Assembly (NCBI GenBank): GCA_964427955.1 | Contig: CAYRWY010000281.1 | Location: 1 to 8,016 of the forward strand | From: JACRBK01 sp964427955 | GTDB taxonomy: Bacteria > Chloroflexota > Anaerolineae > Aggregatilineales > Aggregatilineaceae | Length of the DNA: 8,016 bases | Direction: 5' to 3' | Shown: one piece after another, positions 1 through 5,405 of the stretch | Position numbering within the stretch: position 1 is the first letter of the stretch | Layout: each line of letters begins with the position of its first letter | The notes under the pieces: model-generated | The model's input: the letters and a program-made list of their open reading frames with translations, nothing else | Told to the model about the DNA's origin: nothing | Databases searched by the model: none | Made by a program: the position numbers and the translations under genes

Positions 1-11
1 ATTTTCTGTAG

Positions 12-31
12 GGGCAATTCATGAATTGCCC
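12..31. repeat. 20-bp perfect palindrome at the left end of the foldback
   Basis: GGGCAATTCATGAATTGCCC equals its own reverse complement. The right end of the foldback carries only half of this palindrome (238-255). Each outer arm therefore looks like a full or partial copy of a single palindromic REP-like unit. Confidence 0.7.
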
Positions 32-93
32 AATAGGCGTCAAGTTAAGCGTCTGATCTCGTGTCATAGGGAAAAAACCGGCCTCACCCCTCA

Positions 94-124
94 CCCCTCT
101 CCATCAGAAAACGATGGAGAGGGG
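94..124. repeat. 12-bp perfect hairpin inside the foldback
   Basis: CCCCTCTCCATC at 94-105 pairs perfectly with GATGGAGAGGGG at 113-124 across a 7-nt loop. There is no T-tract on either side, so it is treated as part of the repeat and not as a terminator. Confidence 0.65.
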
Positions 125-144
125 CATCAGCGCCTCGGTTTTCT

Positions 145-180
145 CCCCCTCTCCATTGCGCTTTTTGAATGGAGAGGGGG
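145..180. repeat. 13-bp perfect hairpin inside the foldback, related to the previous one
   Basis: CCCCCTCTCCATT at 145-157 pairs with its complement at 168-180 across a 10-nt loop that contains TTTTT. The stem shares the CCCCTCTCCAT core with the hairpin at 94-124, so the element contains a diverged duplication of the same hairpin. Confidence 0.65.
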
Positions 181-281
181 CCGGGGGGTGAGGCCGGGAT
201 AAGACCGTGACTGCCTCACAAAACCTTAAATTGACGCTTCATGAATTGCCCCTACGATACCCCCTCGCCCACCCTACCAAC

Positions 282-312
282 ACAAAAGGGGCACCCCCAC
301 GGAGTGCCCCTT
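282..312 (-). terminator. Intrinsic terminator of the PA14/SH3b gene
   Basis: On the minus strand, 33 nt after the TAA stop, AAGGGGCAC (complement of 304-312) pairs with GTGCCCCTT (complement of 286-294) across a 9-nt loop. The stem runs into TTTTGTGTTGG, a short T-rich tail. The 9-bp GC-rich stem placed directly after a stop codon fits a Rho-independent terminator, although the U-tract is short. Confidence 0.7.
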
Positions 313-344
313 GCTCATACGGATGGATCATCCGCGGTTGGGCG

Positions 345-2090
345 TTACTGGTCGCCCACCGGGAGACTGCTCACATCGCCCTGCACCAGGCGGTACCACG
401 AGGCATACGTCCAGCCCACCAGGTCGCCGTAACGGACCTTGTACCACAGCAGGTTGGTGCTGCGCCCGATCACTTGCAGGCGCGTGCCCCACACGGCGCG
501 GGCGATCTTCGGATACCACAGGCCGGGGCCGCTGCGAATGCGCACGTTGCCTTGCGCCTGCACGATCACGCCTTCGGTCGGCGCGGGCGGAATATTCGCG
601 GGCTGCGTGCCATCGGTGTACGGCAGTTGGTCGAAATTGCCCACCGTGAGCTTGATCCACGGCGCGAAGGCCCAGCCGACCGTGCCGTTATAGTTGACCT
701 GGTACCAGGTGTGGCCCTCGTCCTTGCCATAAATGTCCACCGTCGCGCCCCACGGGATCAGGCCGATCTGGGCGGCGCCGCGGGACGGGCCGGAGCGGAT
801 GCGCAGGTTGCCCTGCGTGACGCCCTTCGCGCCGGTCGGCTGCGGCGTTTGAGCGACCGGGCCGGTGGACGTCGCGCCCACTACGGGCACGCTGTCGAAA
901 CTGCCCGAAAACGTCAGGTACTGCGCCATCACCCAGCCGGTCGTGCCGCCGACCACGATCTGCGCCCACGCTTTGTCCTCGGTGCGACCGGTCACCACGT
1001 AGGTCGCGCCCTGCGTGAGCTTGGACAGGATCGGGGCCAACGTGCTCGGCCCGCTGCGGAAGTTCAACTGGGCGACGTTGACCGTGGCGGTAACGCCGGT
1101 CGGCTGCGGCGTCCCGCCGGTCGTGCCGCCGGTGCCACCCGTGCCGCCCTCCGGCGTGATGACGGGGCACTGCCCGCTGCCGGGCGACCAGGTGAGGAAC
1201 ACGAACGCATCGACGGTGCGCTCGCGATACTCAAACTTGAAGGTGTGTCCCCCGTTCAACAGGGTGACGTCGGCAGTCTGCATATCGCCGCCCCACGCGT
1301 CCCACTTGTCGAAGATCACCGTCGAGTCGATGGTGAAGCGGAAGTTGTCGTCAGCTTTCGCATAGAATTTGTAGACGCCCTGCGGGAGATCGTTGGGAAC
1401 CGTCACCGTGCGGGTGAAGCGCGCCGACCAGTTATCGACCGGCACCGGACCGCCGGGCGTACCCTGCGCCCAGTTCTGGTTCAGGCCGCTCGGCCCGTAG
1501 GTGGTGGTGTAGATCGTGCCGCCCGACAGGTCGATGCCGTTGAAGAACTCGGCATACCAGGACGACCCGGTACAGGTCGTGGTCGCGGTGGCGATGGGGC
1601 CGACGGCCAGCGCCCAGTTGGCGATGATGGCCGCGTCCGCCGTAGCGTCGAACATTTCCACCACGACGTTGTGGTTGCCGTCCGTGGTGAAGCTCATATC
1701 CGACTGGAAGGTGCGGAACGATCCGCCGGTCCACTGGTTGATCAGCAGCAAGCCATCGACGTACAGGCGCGCGCCGTCGTCTACCTGAACGGTAAACCGG
1801 TAGTTCCCGGCAGTGAAAAACGCGGAGGTGGTGAACCGGACCGAGAAATTATCGGCGGGAGCGCCGGTCGCCGCGCCGTTGATCACGGGGGCGCCGCTGC
1901 CCCAGGTATAGCTGACCGTCGGCGACAACCCGCTCCAGACCAGGGTGGTCAGATTCGGATCGCTGAAGACCTGCACCGACCACGACGATCCGCGCGCCTC
2001 GGTGCGCGGCGGGGCGGTAATCCACAGGCCGCCGATAAACGATAGGCATAAGACCGTAATGACCAACAAACGGAAAGATGTTTTCTTCAT
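345..2090 (-). CDS. Exported PA14-PA14-SH3b x3 protein, probable cell-envelope or polysaccharide-binding protein
   Basis: The predicted product has 581 residues. I start it at the ATG at 2088-2090 and not at the ATG 60 nt upstream, because MKKTSFRLLVITVLCLSF begins a normal signal peptide here and a GAGAGGG Shine-Dalgarno lies about 7 nt before it. The signal h-region is residues 8-24, with possible cleavage after Ala32 (T-E-A). C15 does not form a proper lipobox. Residues about 34-163 and 175-303 are two PA14-like beta-barrel domains with the family pattern NFSVRFT...F..G.Y.F.V..DDG.RLYVDG..I...W; the second reads DDNFRFTIDSTVIFDKW. A Gly/Thr/Pro linker follows (312-331). Three bacterial SH3 (SH3b) domains then occupy about 333-400, 421-490 and 507-577, each with LN[F/I]RSGPS-type starts and 'GWV/GWA/GWT' ends. 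The linkers repeat TPQPTG, encoded by an identical 19-nt stretch at 830-848 and 1094-1112. PA14 domains usually bind carbohydrates and SH3b domains peptidoglycan or cell-wall ligands. No catalytic domain is visible, so an adhesive or scaffold role is inferred. It appears monocistronic. Confidence 0.88.
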   Translation of the reverse strand: MKKTSFRLLVITVLCLSFIGGLWITAPPRTEARGSSWSVQVFSDPNLTTLVWSGLSPTVSYTWGSGAPVINGAATGAPADNFSVRFTTSAFFTAGNYRFTVQVDDGARLYVDGLLLINQWTGGSFRTFQSDMSFTTDGNHNVVVEMFDATADAAIIANWALAVGPIATATTTCTGSSWYAEFFNGIDLSGGTIYTTTYGPSGLNQNWAQGTPGGPVPVDNWSARFTRTVTVPNDLPQGVYKFYAKADDNFRFTIDSTVIFDKWDAWGGDMQTADVTLLNGGHTFKFEYRERTVDAFVFLTWSPGSGQCPVITPEGGTGGTGGTTGGTPQPTGVTATVNVAQLNFRSGPSTLAPILSKLTQGATYVVTGRTEDKAWAQIVVGGTTGWVMAQYLTFSGSFDSVPVVGATSTGPVAQTPQPTGAKGVTQGNLRIRSGPSRGAAQIGLIPWGATVDIYGKDEGHTWYQVNYNGTVGWAFAPWIKLTVGNFDQLPYTDGTQPANIPPAPTEGVIVQAQGNVRIRSGPGLWYPKIARAVWGTRLQVIGRSTNLLWYKVRYGDLVGWTYASWYRLVQGDVSSLPVGDQ

Positions 2091-2216
2091 GGCTGGCCCT
2101 CTCGCTCCCTCCCGCCCGCCGATGCCCCACGAGCGTGGAGGCAAGAACATAGGATCATTTTTATCTTAACACGGAATTGGCAAAAGTGCTGTGTGGGAGC
2201 TTTTCAGAGGGGTAGG
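2091..2216 (-). promoter_or_regulatory. Upstream region of the PA14/SH3b gene with a possible promoter
   Basis: This gene-free stretch separates the operon terminator from the PA14/SH3b start. On the minus strand it holds TTGCCA (complement of 2178-2183), a possible -35, followed by the AT-rich run TTAAGATAAAAAT (complement of 2157-2169) where a -10 would be expected. Spacing to any good -10 hexamer is not ideal. Between this and the start codon is the small inverted repeat CCACGAGCGTGG (2127-2138), which could be an operator or a leader hairpin. The independent terminators on both sides support a separate promoter here, but the exact elements are weak. Confidence 0.3.
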
Positions 2217-2250
2217 AAAAAAGTCATAGTCACCGGCCTGCGGACTATGA
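2217..2250 (-). terminator. Intrinsic terminator of the PLP-receiver operon
   Basis: On the minus strand, 8-bp arms TCATAGTC and GACTATGA (complements of 2243-2250 and 2224-2231) form a hairpin with an 11-nt loop. It is followed immediately by C and then six T residues (complement of 2217-2222). It lies 45 nt after the stop of the last receiver gene. The T-tract after a stem is the classic layout. Confidence 0.75.
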
Positions 2251-2258
2251 TTGCATCA

Positions 2259-2276
2259 GGGGGGAGAAATCCCCCC
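2259..2276. other. G/C-run hairpin between the last receiver stop and the terminator
   Basis: GGGGGGA (2259-2265) and TCCCCCC (2270-2276) form a 7-bp stem with a 4-nt loop. No T-tract follows directly on the minus strand. It probably stabilises the 3' end of the operon transcript or assists the T-tract terminator just downstream. Confidence 0.45.
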
Positions 2277-2295
2277 TTGTGGCGCTACGGCCCTG

Positions 2296-2670
2296 TCAGG
2301 AACGGACCGTGAGGTACTTTTCCACCATCGCGACCAGTTCGGTGGTGCTGATCGGCTTGGGCAGATAATCGTCGCAGCCTGCCGCGATGAAGCGTTCGCG
2401 ATCTCCGCGCATGGCGTTGGCCGTCAGCGCGATGACCGGAATTTTGGAAGTTTCAGTATACGCCTTGATGCGCTGCGTGGCCTCGACGCCGTCAATCCCC
2501 GGCAGGCTGATGTCCATCAGAATCAAGTCGGGCACTTCTTTGACCGCGATTTCGACGCCGGTCAGGCCGTCTTCGGCTTCGAGCACGGCAAAGCCGCGAG
2601 ACGCCAGAATCTTGCGCACCAGGCGTTTGTTCTGAAAGTTGTCTTCGATATACAGGATACGATGTGACAT
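2296..2670 (-). CDS. Single-domain response regulator (CheY/DivK-like receiver)
   Basis: The product is a 124-residue receiver domain with no output domain. I start at the ATG at 2668-2670 (MSHRILYIEDN), because receivers begin a few residues before beta-1. The longer in-frame start at 2790 would add 40 Arg/Cys-rich residues and overlap the preceding gene by 92 bp. GGGGAG lies about 10 nt upstream as a ribosome site. Visible features are the acidic pair E9/D10, phosphoacceptor D53 in LILMDISLPGIDG, T83 in IPVIALTANA, and K105 in DDYLPKPI. All conserved phosphorylation residues are present. The sequence style resembles DivK-type single-domain regulators found beside hybrid kinases. It is the last gene of the three-gene operon, 28 nt after the previous stop. 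Its partner is unknown; it could act as a phosphate shuttle or sink, or as a protein-binding switch. Confidence 0.93.
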   Translation of the reverse strand: MSHRILYIEDNFQNKRLVRKILASRGFAVLEAEDGLTGVEIAVKEVPDLILMDISLPGIDGVEATQRIKAYTETSKIPVIALTANAMRGDRERFIAAGCDDYLPKPISTTELVAMVEKYLTVRS

Positions 2671-2698
2671 AAGCAGCTTTCTCCCCGGAAAGGTTAGG

Positions 2699-3076
2699 CT
2701 ATTCTTCCGGTTTCTCCGGCAAAAACGACAGCACCTGTGTACAAAACGCGCGCGTGTCAATCGGCTTGGGAATAAAGCCGTTGCAGCCAAACGCCAACAC
2801 CAAGCGCCGGGTTATGGCGTCGTTTTGCGCAGTGACGGCAATGATCGGGATCTCGCGCATCGCAGGCCGGGCACGCAGCGTGTTGGCAACCACTTTGCCA
2901 TCCAGGTCAGGCAGATCGATGTCGAGCAGCACGAGCTGAAATTCTTCATCCTCGGCCATGCGCAGCCCGTCGAGCGCCGTCCCGGAGTGAATCACCTTGT
3001 GACCCTGCGCTCCCAGTACCTTTTCCACCAGGCGGACGAACTTCGCATCATCCTCGATCATCAGCACGGTTGCCAT
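2699..3076 (-). CDS. Single-domain response regulator (CheY-like receiver)
   Basis: This 125-residue protein is a complete stand-alone receiver. It starts MATVLMIEDDAKF, with the beta-1 acidic pair E8/D9 just after the start. The phosphoacceptor is D52 in LVLLDIDLPDLDG, the switch Thr is T82 in IPIIAVTAQND, and the conserved Lys is K104 in FIPKPI. A GGAG ribosome site lies about 9 nt before the ATG. Relative to the downstream receiver it is a clear paralogue but strongly diverged. The surface between beta-3 and alpha-4 differs (PAMRE, QNDAITRRL), so different partners are likely. No DNA-binding or enzymatic output is attached. It begins 25 nt after the stop of the PLP-receiver fusion and is most likely co-transcribed with it. 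Confidence 0.93.
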   Translation of the reverse strand: MATVLMIEDDAKFVRLVEKVLGAQGHKVIHSGTALDGLRMAEDEEFQLVLLDIDLPDLDGKVVANTLRARPAMREIPIIAVTAQNDAITRRLVLAFGCNGFIPKPIDTRAFCTQVLSFLPEKPEE

Positions 3077-3101
3077 GCCGTTTCACTCCGATTACCGACG
3101 G

Positions 3102-5252
3102 CTACTCGTCGCTCAGGGTCTCGTTGACGTAATCCACCAGGGCGCGGCGATCCAGGTTCGCTTTTTCGAACAGAGAGATGATCTTCCCTAACAGCTTTTC
3201 GCGTTCCTCGGCCCGGATGTCTTTGGCGGTGAGCACCACCACCGGGATGTTGCGCGTTGCTTCGTCGGCTTTCAGGCGTTCCAGGAGCTGTTCGCCCGGC
3301 ACATCCGGCAGAATAAGATCGAGCACAATCAGCGCCGGTTTCTGGGTCTTGATGACCTCCCAACCGGCGGCCCCGTCGTGCGCTTCAAAGACCCGATAAT
3401 GACCGGTCGCTTCCAACAGGCGGCGGATCAGGCGCGAGTCACGCGTCTCGTCGTCGATCACGACGATATCGCGCTTCTTTTCGAGCGGCGGCGGAGTCGT
3501 CGGCGACAGCAGTTCCTTCGAGGCTGCCGCGATCTGCCCAGCCGTGGCCTCGGTCAATTCGGGCGGCGTATCGTCGAGATCGCCCCCCAGGGTCTGGACG
3601 ACATGCTGTACCAGCTCGTGGGTGTTGAACGCCCCCTTCTGCCACAGCGACTCGGCGCGGGCTTCCAGGCGCGTCCGGTCGGCCACCGTCAGGGTTTTGG
3701 CCGAGACCACCACCACCGGGATGTGCGCGACTTCGGCATCCGTCTTGAACGCCTCCAACATGCTGAAGCCGTCCATGTCGGGCATCGTCAGGTCCATCAC
3801 GATCAGGTCGGGCTTGCGCTGACGGACCAGGTCCAGGCCATCCAGCGGGTTGTTGACTTCAAACACACGGTAGTTTTTGTGCGCTTGCAGCAGGCGGCGG
3901 ATCAGGCGGCTGTCCTGGGGGTTATCGTCGATCACCACCACCGTCGTCACCTGTTCGTCGAGCCGCTCGAACGCCGCGCCCAACCCGTCCTCAAGCTGGG
4001 TATGGGCAGGCGTGCCCCCGGCTTCCTCGCCAAACTGCAAGTCCAGCACGTATTGATCTTCGAGAATGTGTTTTTCCGCCGGGAAAGTATGGCCCGAGCA
4101 GTTCACAATCACGGTTTCGGCAGGATCGATCAACTTGTCGGCGACGAGCTTTTCCAGGCCCGCAAACGCCACCGCTGCCGCCGGTTCCATGCTGTACCCT
4201 TCGGTCCGGGCCAGCCGCCGCATCGCGCGGAACGCCTCGCCATCCGAGATCGCGATCATCGTCCCGCCGTTTTCCAGGCAGGCCGCGCGCAGCAGCGTGT
4301 AGGACCGGCCTGGGCTGCCCGTCGCCAGCACCGAAATGCGCGTGTGCGGTACAACCGCATCAGCCTGCTCCAGCCGGAAACGCCAGGCCGCCGCCATCGG
4401 CGCGCAGCCCTCGGACTGGATGACCGCCAGCTTGGGCATCTTGTCGATCAGCCCCATCCGCTTGAGTTCCTGAAAGCCTTTCCAGACTCCCAGCGGGCCA
4501 ATGCCGCCGCTAACCGCCTGGATATACCAGTCCGGCACTTGCCAGTGCCGCCCGGCCTGCGGCTGCCAGCGGGCCAACTGTTCGGCGATTTCGAATGCGA
4601 TGGTCTTGAAGCCCTCACGTCCGGGGATCGATTCGGACCCGGCGTCGAAATACAGGCTGCGGCGGGCCGCGAAGTCCATCGCCACCTGCTTGGCCTGGTC
4701 ATACGTGCCGGTGATCTTGACGACTTCCGCGCCATACAGCGCCAGTTCGCGCAGTTTCTCAGAGGGGACCGTGCTGGTCAGGAAGATCCACAGCCGGATG
4801 CCCGCCCGCGCGCAAAACGCCGCATAGGCCGCCGCCTTGTTGCCGGTGGAGGCCATGACGATCTCGCTGATGCCATGCTGCCGCAGGTAGGAAATCGTCA
4901 GCGCCCCCTGGCGGTCTTTGAAGCTGCCGGTGGGCGACTGGCGCTCGTCCTTGATGTAAACGGACTCGTAGCCCAGCTCGCGTCCCAGCGTCTCGGTCTT
5001 GATCAGCGGGGTCCAGCCTTCGCCCATCGACACAATCGAGGCGGAGTTAGTGACCGGCAGCAGATCCTCGTAACGCCAGACCGAGGTGTCGCGCTCGGAC
5101 AGTCCCCCACGCCAGATGGCTGCCGCCTGTTCGTAATCGTAGCGTGCCTCCAGCCAGATCGAGCCGCACTTCTCACATTTAGGAGGCAGCGGATCGAAGG
5201 CCATCGAGTGACCACAATCCATACAAACGACAGAGTTCAATAGGGAAGGCAT
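3102..5252 (-). CDS. Threonine-synthase-like PLP enzyme fused to two receiver domains
   Basis: The 716-residue product has an unusual domain order. Residues 10-29 are a zinc ribbon, CxxC (C10, C13) and CxxC (C26, C29). Residues about 70-400 are a fold-type II PLP enzyme of the threonine synthase group: GEGWTPLI at 77-84, SPTGSFKDR with the predicted Schiff-base lysine K112, ASTGN at 134-138, EGFKTIAFE at 213-221, the glycine phosphate loop SGGIGPLG at 248-255, EP at 356-357, and NCSGHT at 384-389, where threonine synthase has a TGHG-type segment. After a linker, receiver 1 (about 436-556) has D442/D443, phosphoacceptor D487, S517 and K539. After a Pro/Ala/Glu-rich linker, receiver 2 (about 595-714) has D600/D601, D645, T675 and K697. 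Stand-alone threonine synthases are usually about 350-450 residues. The start is secure because the first zinc cysteines lie at residue 10 and an in-frame TAA lies 15 nt upstream. The enzyme core may convert O-phosphohomoserine to threonine, but the glycine loop and TGHG region differ, so another beta-replacement or elimination substrate is possible. The receivers suggest control by phosphorylation (inference). Confidence 0.92.
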   Translation of the reverse strand: MPSLLNSVVCMDCGHSMAFDPLPPKCEKCGSIWLEARYDYEQAAAIWRGGLSERDTSVWRYEDLLPVTNSASIVSMGEGWTPLIKTETLGRELGYESVYIKDERQSPTGSFKDRQGALTISYLRQHGISEIVMASTGNKAAAYAAFCARAGIRLWIFLTSTVPSEKLRELALYGAEVVKITGTYDQAKQVAMDFAARRSLYFDAGSESIPGREGFKTIAFEIAEQLARWQPQAGRHWQVPDWYIQAVSGGIGPLGVWKGFQELKRMGLIDKMPKLAVIQSEGCAPMAAAWRFRLEQADAVVPHTRISVLATGSPGRSYTLLRAACLENGGTMIAISDGEAFRAMRRLARTEGYSMEPAAAVAFAGLEKLVADKLIDPAETVIVNCSGHTFPAEKHILEDQYVLDLQFGEEAGGTPAHTQLEDGLGAAFERLDEQVTTVVVIDDNPQDSRLIRRLLQAHKNYRVFEVNNPLDGLDLVRQRKPDLIVMDLTMPDMDGFSMLEAFKTDAEVAHIPVVVVSAKTLTVADRTRLEARAESLWQKGAFNTHELVQHVVQTLGGDLDDTPPELTEATAGQIAAASKELLSPTTPPPLEKKRDIVVIDDETRDSRLIRRLLEATGHYRVFEAHDGAAGWEVIKTQKPALIVLDLILPDVPGEQLLERLKADEATRNIPVVVLTAKDIRAEEREKLLGKIISLFEKANLDRRALVDYVNETLSDE

Positions 5253-5339
5253 ATCAGGCCATTGTCCTTACAATATCTTAGCGGCACTTTAGGGAACTGC
5301 TCGTTTTCTCCATTAGTCTAGCATCATTGGGGCGATTTG
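5253..5339 (-). promoter_or_regulatory. Leader and probable promoter region of the PLP-receiver operon
   Basis: This gap lies between the kinase terminator and the fusion gene, so it should hold the operon promoter. AT-rich TAAGATATT (complement of 5272-5280) could supply a -10, but I see no good -35 at standard spacing. AAGGA (complement of 5265-5269) is the only clear Shine-Dalgarno and lies 12 nt from the ATG, which is longer than usual. Between the two is an out-of-frame mini-ORF, ATG GCC TGA (5262-5254), ending one base before the true start. Confidence 0.35.
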
Positions 5340-5377
5340 AGAACAAAGACGTTGGAGCGGCTGAGCCGCCCCAACGT
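5340..5377 (-). terminator. Intrinsic terminator of the sensor kinase gene
   Basis: On the minus strand, 28 nt after the kinase stop, ACGTTGG-G-GCGGC (complement of 5365-5377) pairs with GCCGC-T-CCAACGT (complement of 5349-5361). This gives a 13-bp stem with one G-U wobble and a 3-nt loop. The tail reads CTTTGTTCTC. The strong stem and U-rich tail support termination, so kinase and PLP operon are probably separate transcription units or only partly coupled. Confidence 0.75.
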
Positions 5378-5405
5378 GAGTATCTCTATCACCCCGTCAC
5401 GCAGC

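Larger units (their letters stand above)
8..255. repeat. Foldback (MITE/REP-like) intergenic element with nested inverted repeats
   Basis: The non-coding left edge is one large imperfect foldback. The outer arms are an 18-bp perfect inverted repeat, GTAGGGGCAATTCATGAA at 8-25 and its complement at 238-255. The pairing continues inward with 37-49 against 225-237 (12 of 13 match, with an 11-nt bulge on the left arm only). A further perfect 13-bp pair is CCGGCCTCACCCC at 78-90 against 185-197. Two independent hairpins sit in the centre (94-124 and 145-180). No ORF with recognisable protein content lies inside, so no transposase is encoded; if mobile, it would depend on a transposase elsewhere. 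I see no convincing target-site duplication. From memory, GGGGCAATTCATGAATTGCCCC and CCTCACCCCTCTCC motifs recur in intergenic regions of Chloroflexota and some cyanobacteria, which suggests a dispersed family. This cannot be confirmed from one copy. Confidence 0.7.

Noticed and set aside
78..197. Possible CRISPR-like repeats (CCCTCTCCAT and its complement appear four times)
   Set aside because: The copies alternate in orientation and form hairpins, with no uniform repeat-spacer spacing. This is a foldback repeat, not an array.
207..2045. Long plus-strand frame of 612 codons
   Set aside because: It lies fully antisense to the PA14/SH3b gene. It is Arg/Ala/Gly/His-rich with no domain pattern, as expected from the complementary frame of GC-rich coding DNA.
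2091..2150. Upstream ATG for the PA14/SH3b gene
   Set aside because: The added MFLPPRSWGIGG segment precedes a classical MKKTS signal peptide start with its own Shine-Dalgarno.
2259..2276. G6/C6 hairpin as the main operon terminator
   Set aside because: It has no T-tract on the transcript side. The hairpin at 2217-2250, with six Ts, is the better terminator.
2671..2790. N-terminal extension of the last receiver gene to an upstream ATG
   Set aside because: It would add 40 Arg/Cys-rich residues before a normal receiver start and overlap the preceding gene. The start at 2670 has a ribosome site and normal family length.
3378..5243. Long plus-strand frame of 621 codons
   Set aside because: It is antisense to the PLP-receiver fusion. 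It is rich in Arg, His, Gln and Val, with no recognisable motif, while the minus strand shows continuous domain structure.
3102..5252. Reading the fusion as an assembly error joining thrC and a response regulator gene
   Set aside because: The frame is open throughout, with typical Pro/Ala/Glu linkers between domains and no internal ribosome site with an ATG at the receiver boundary that I can see. The raw reads cannot be examined here, so this is rejected but not excluded.
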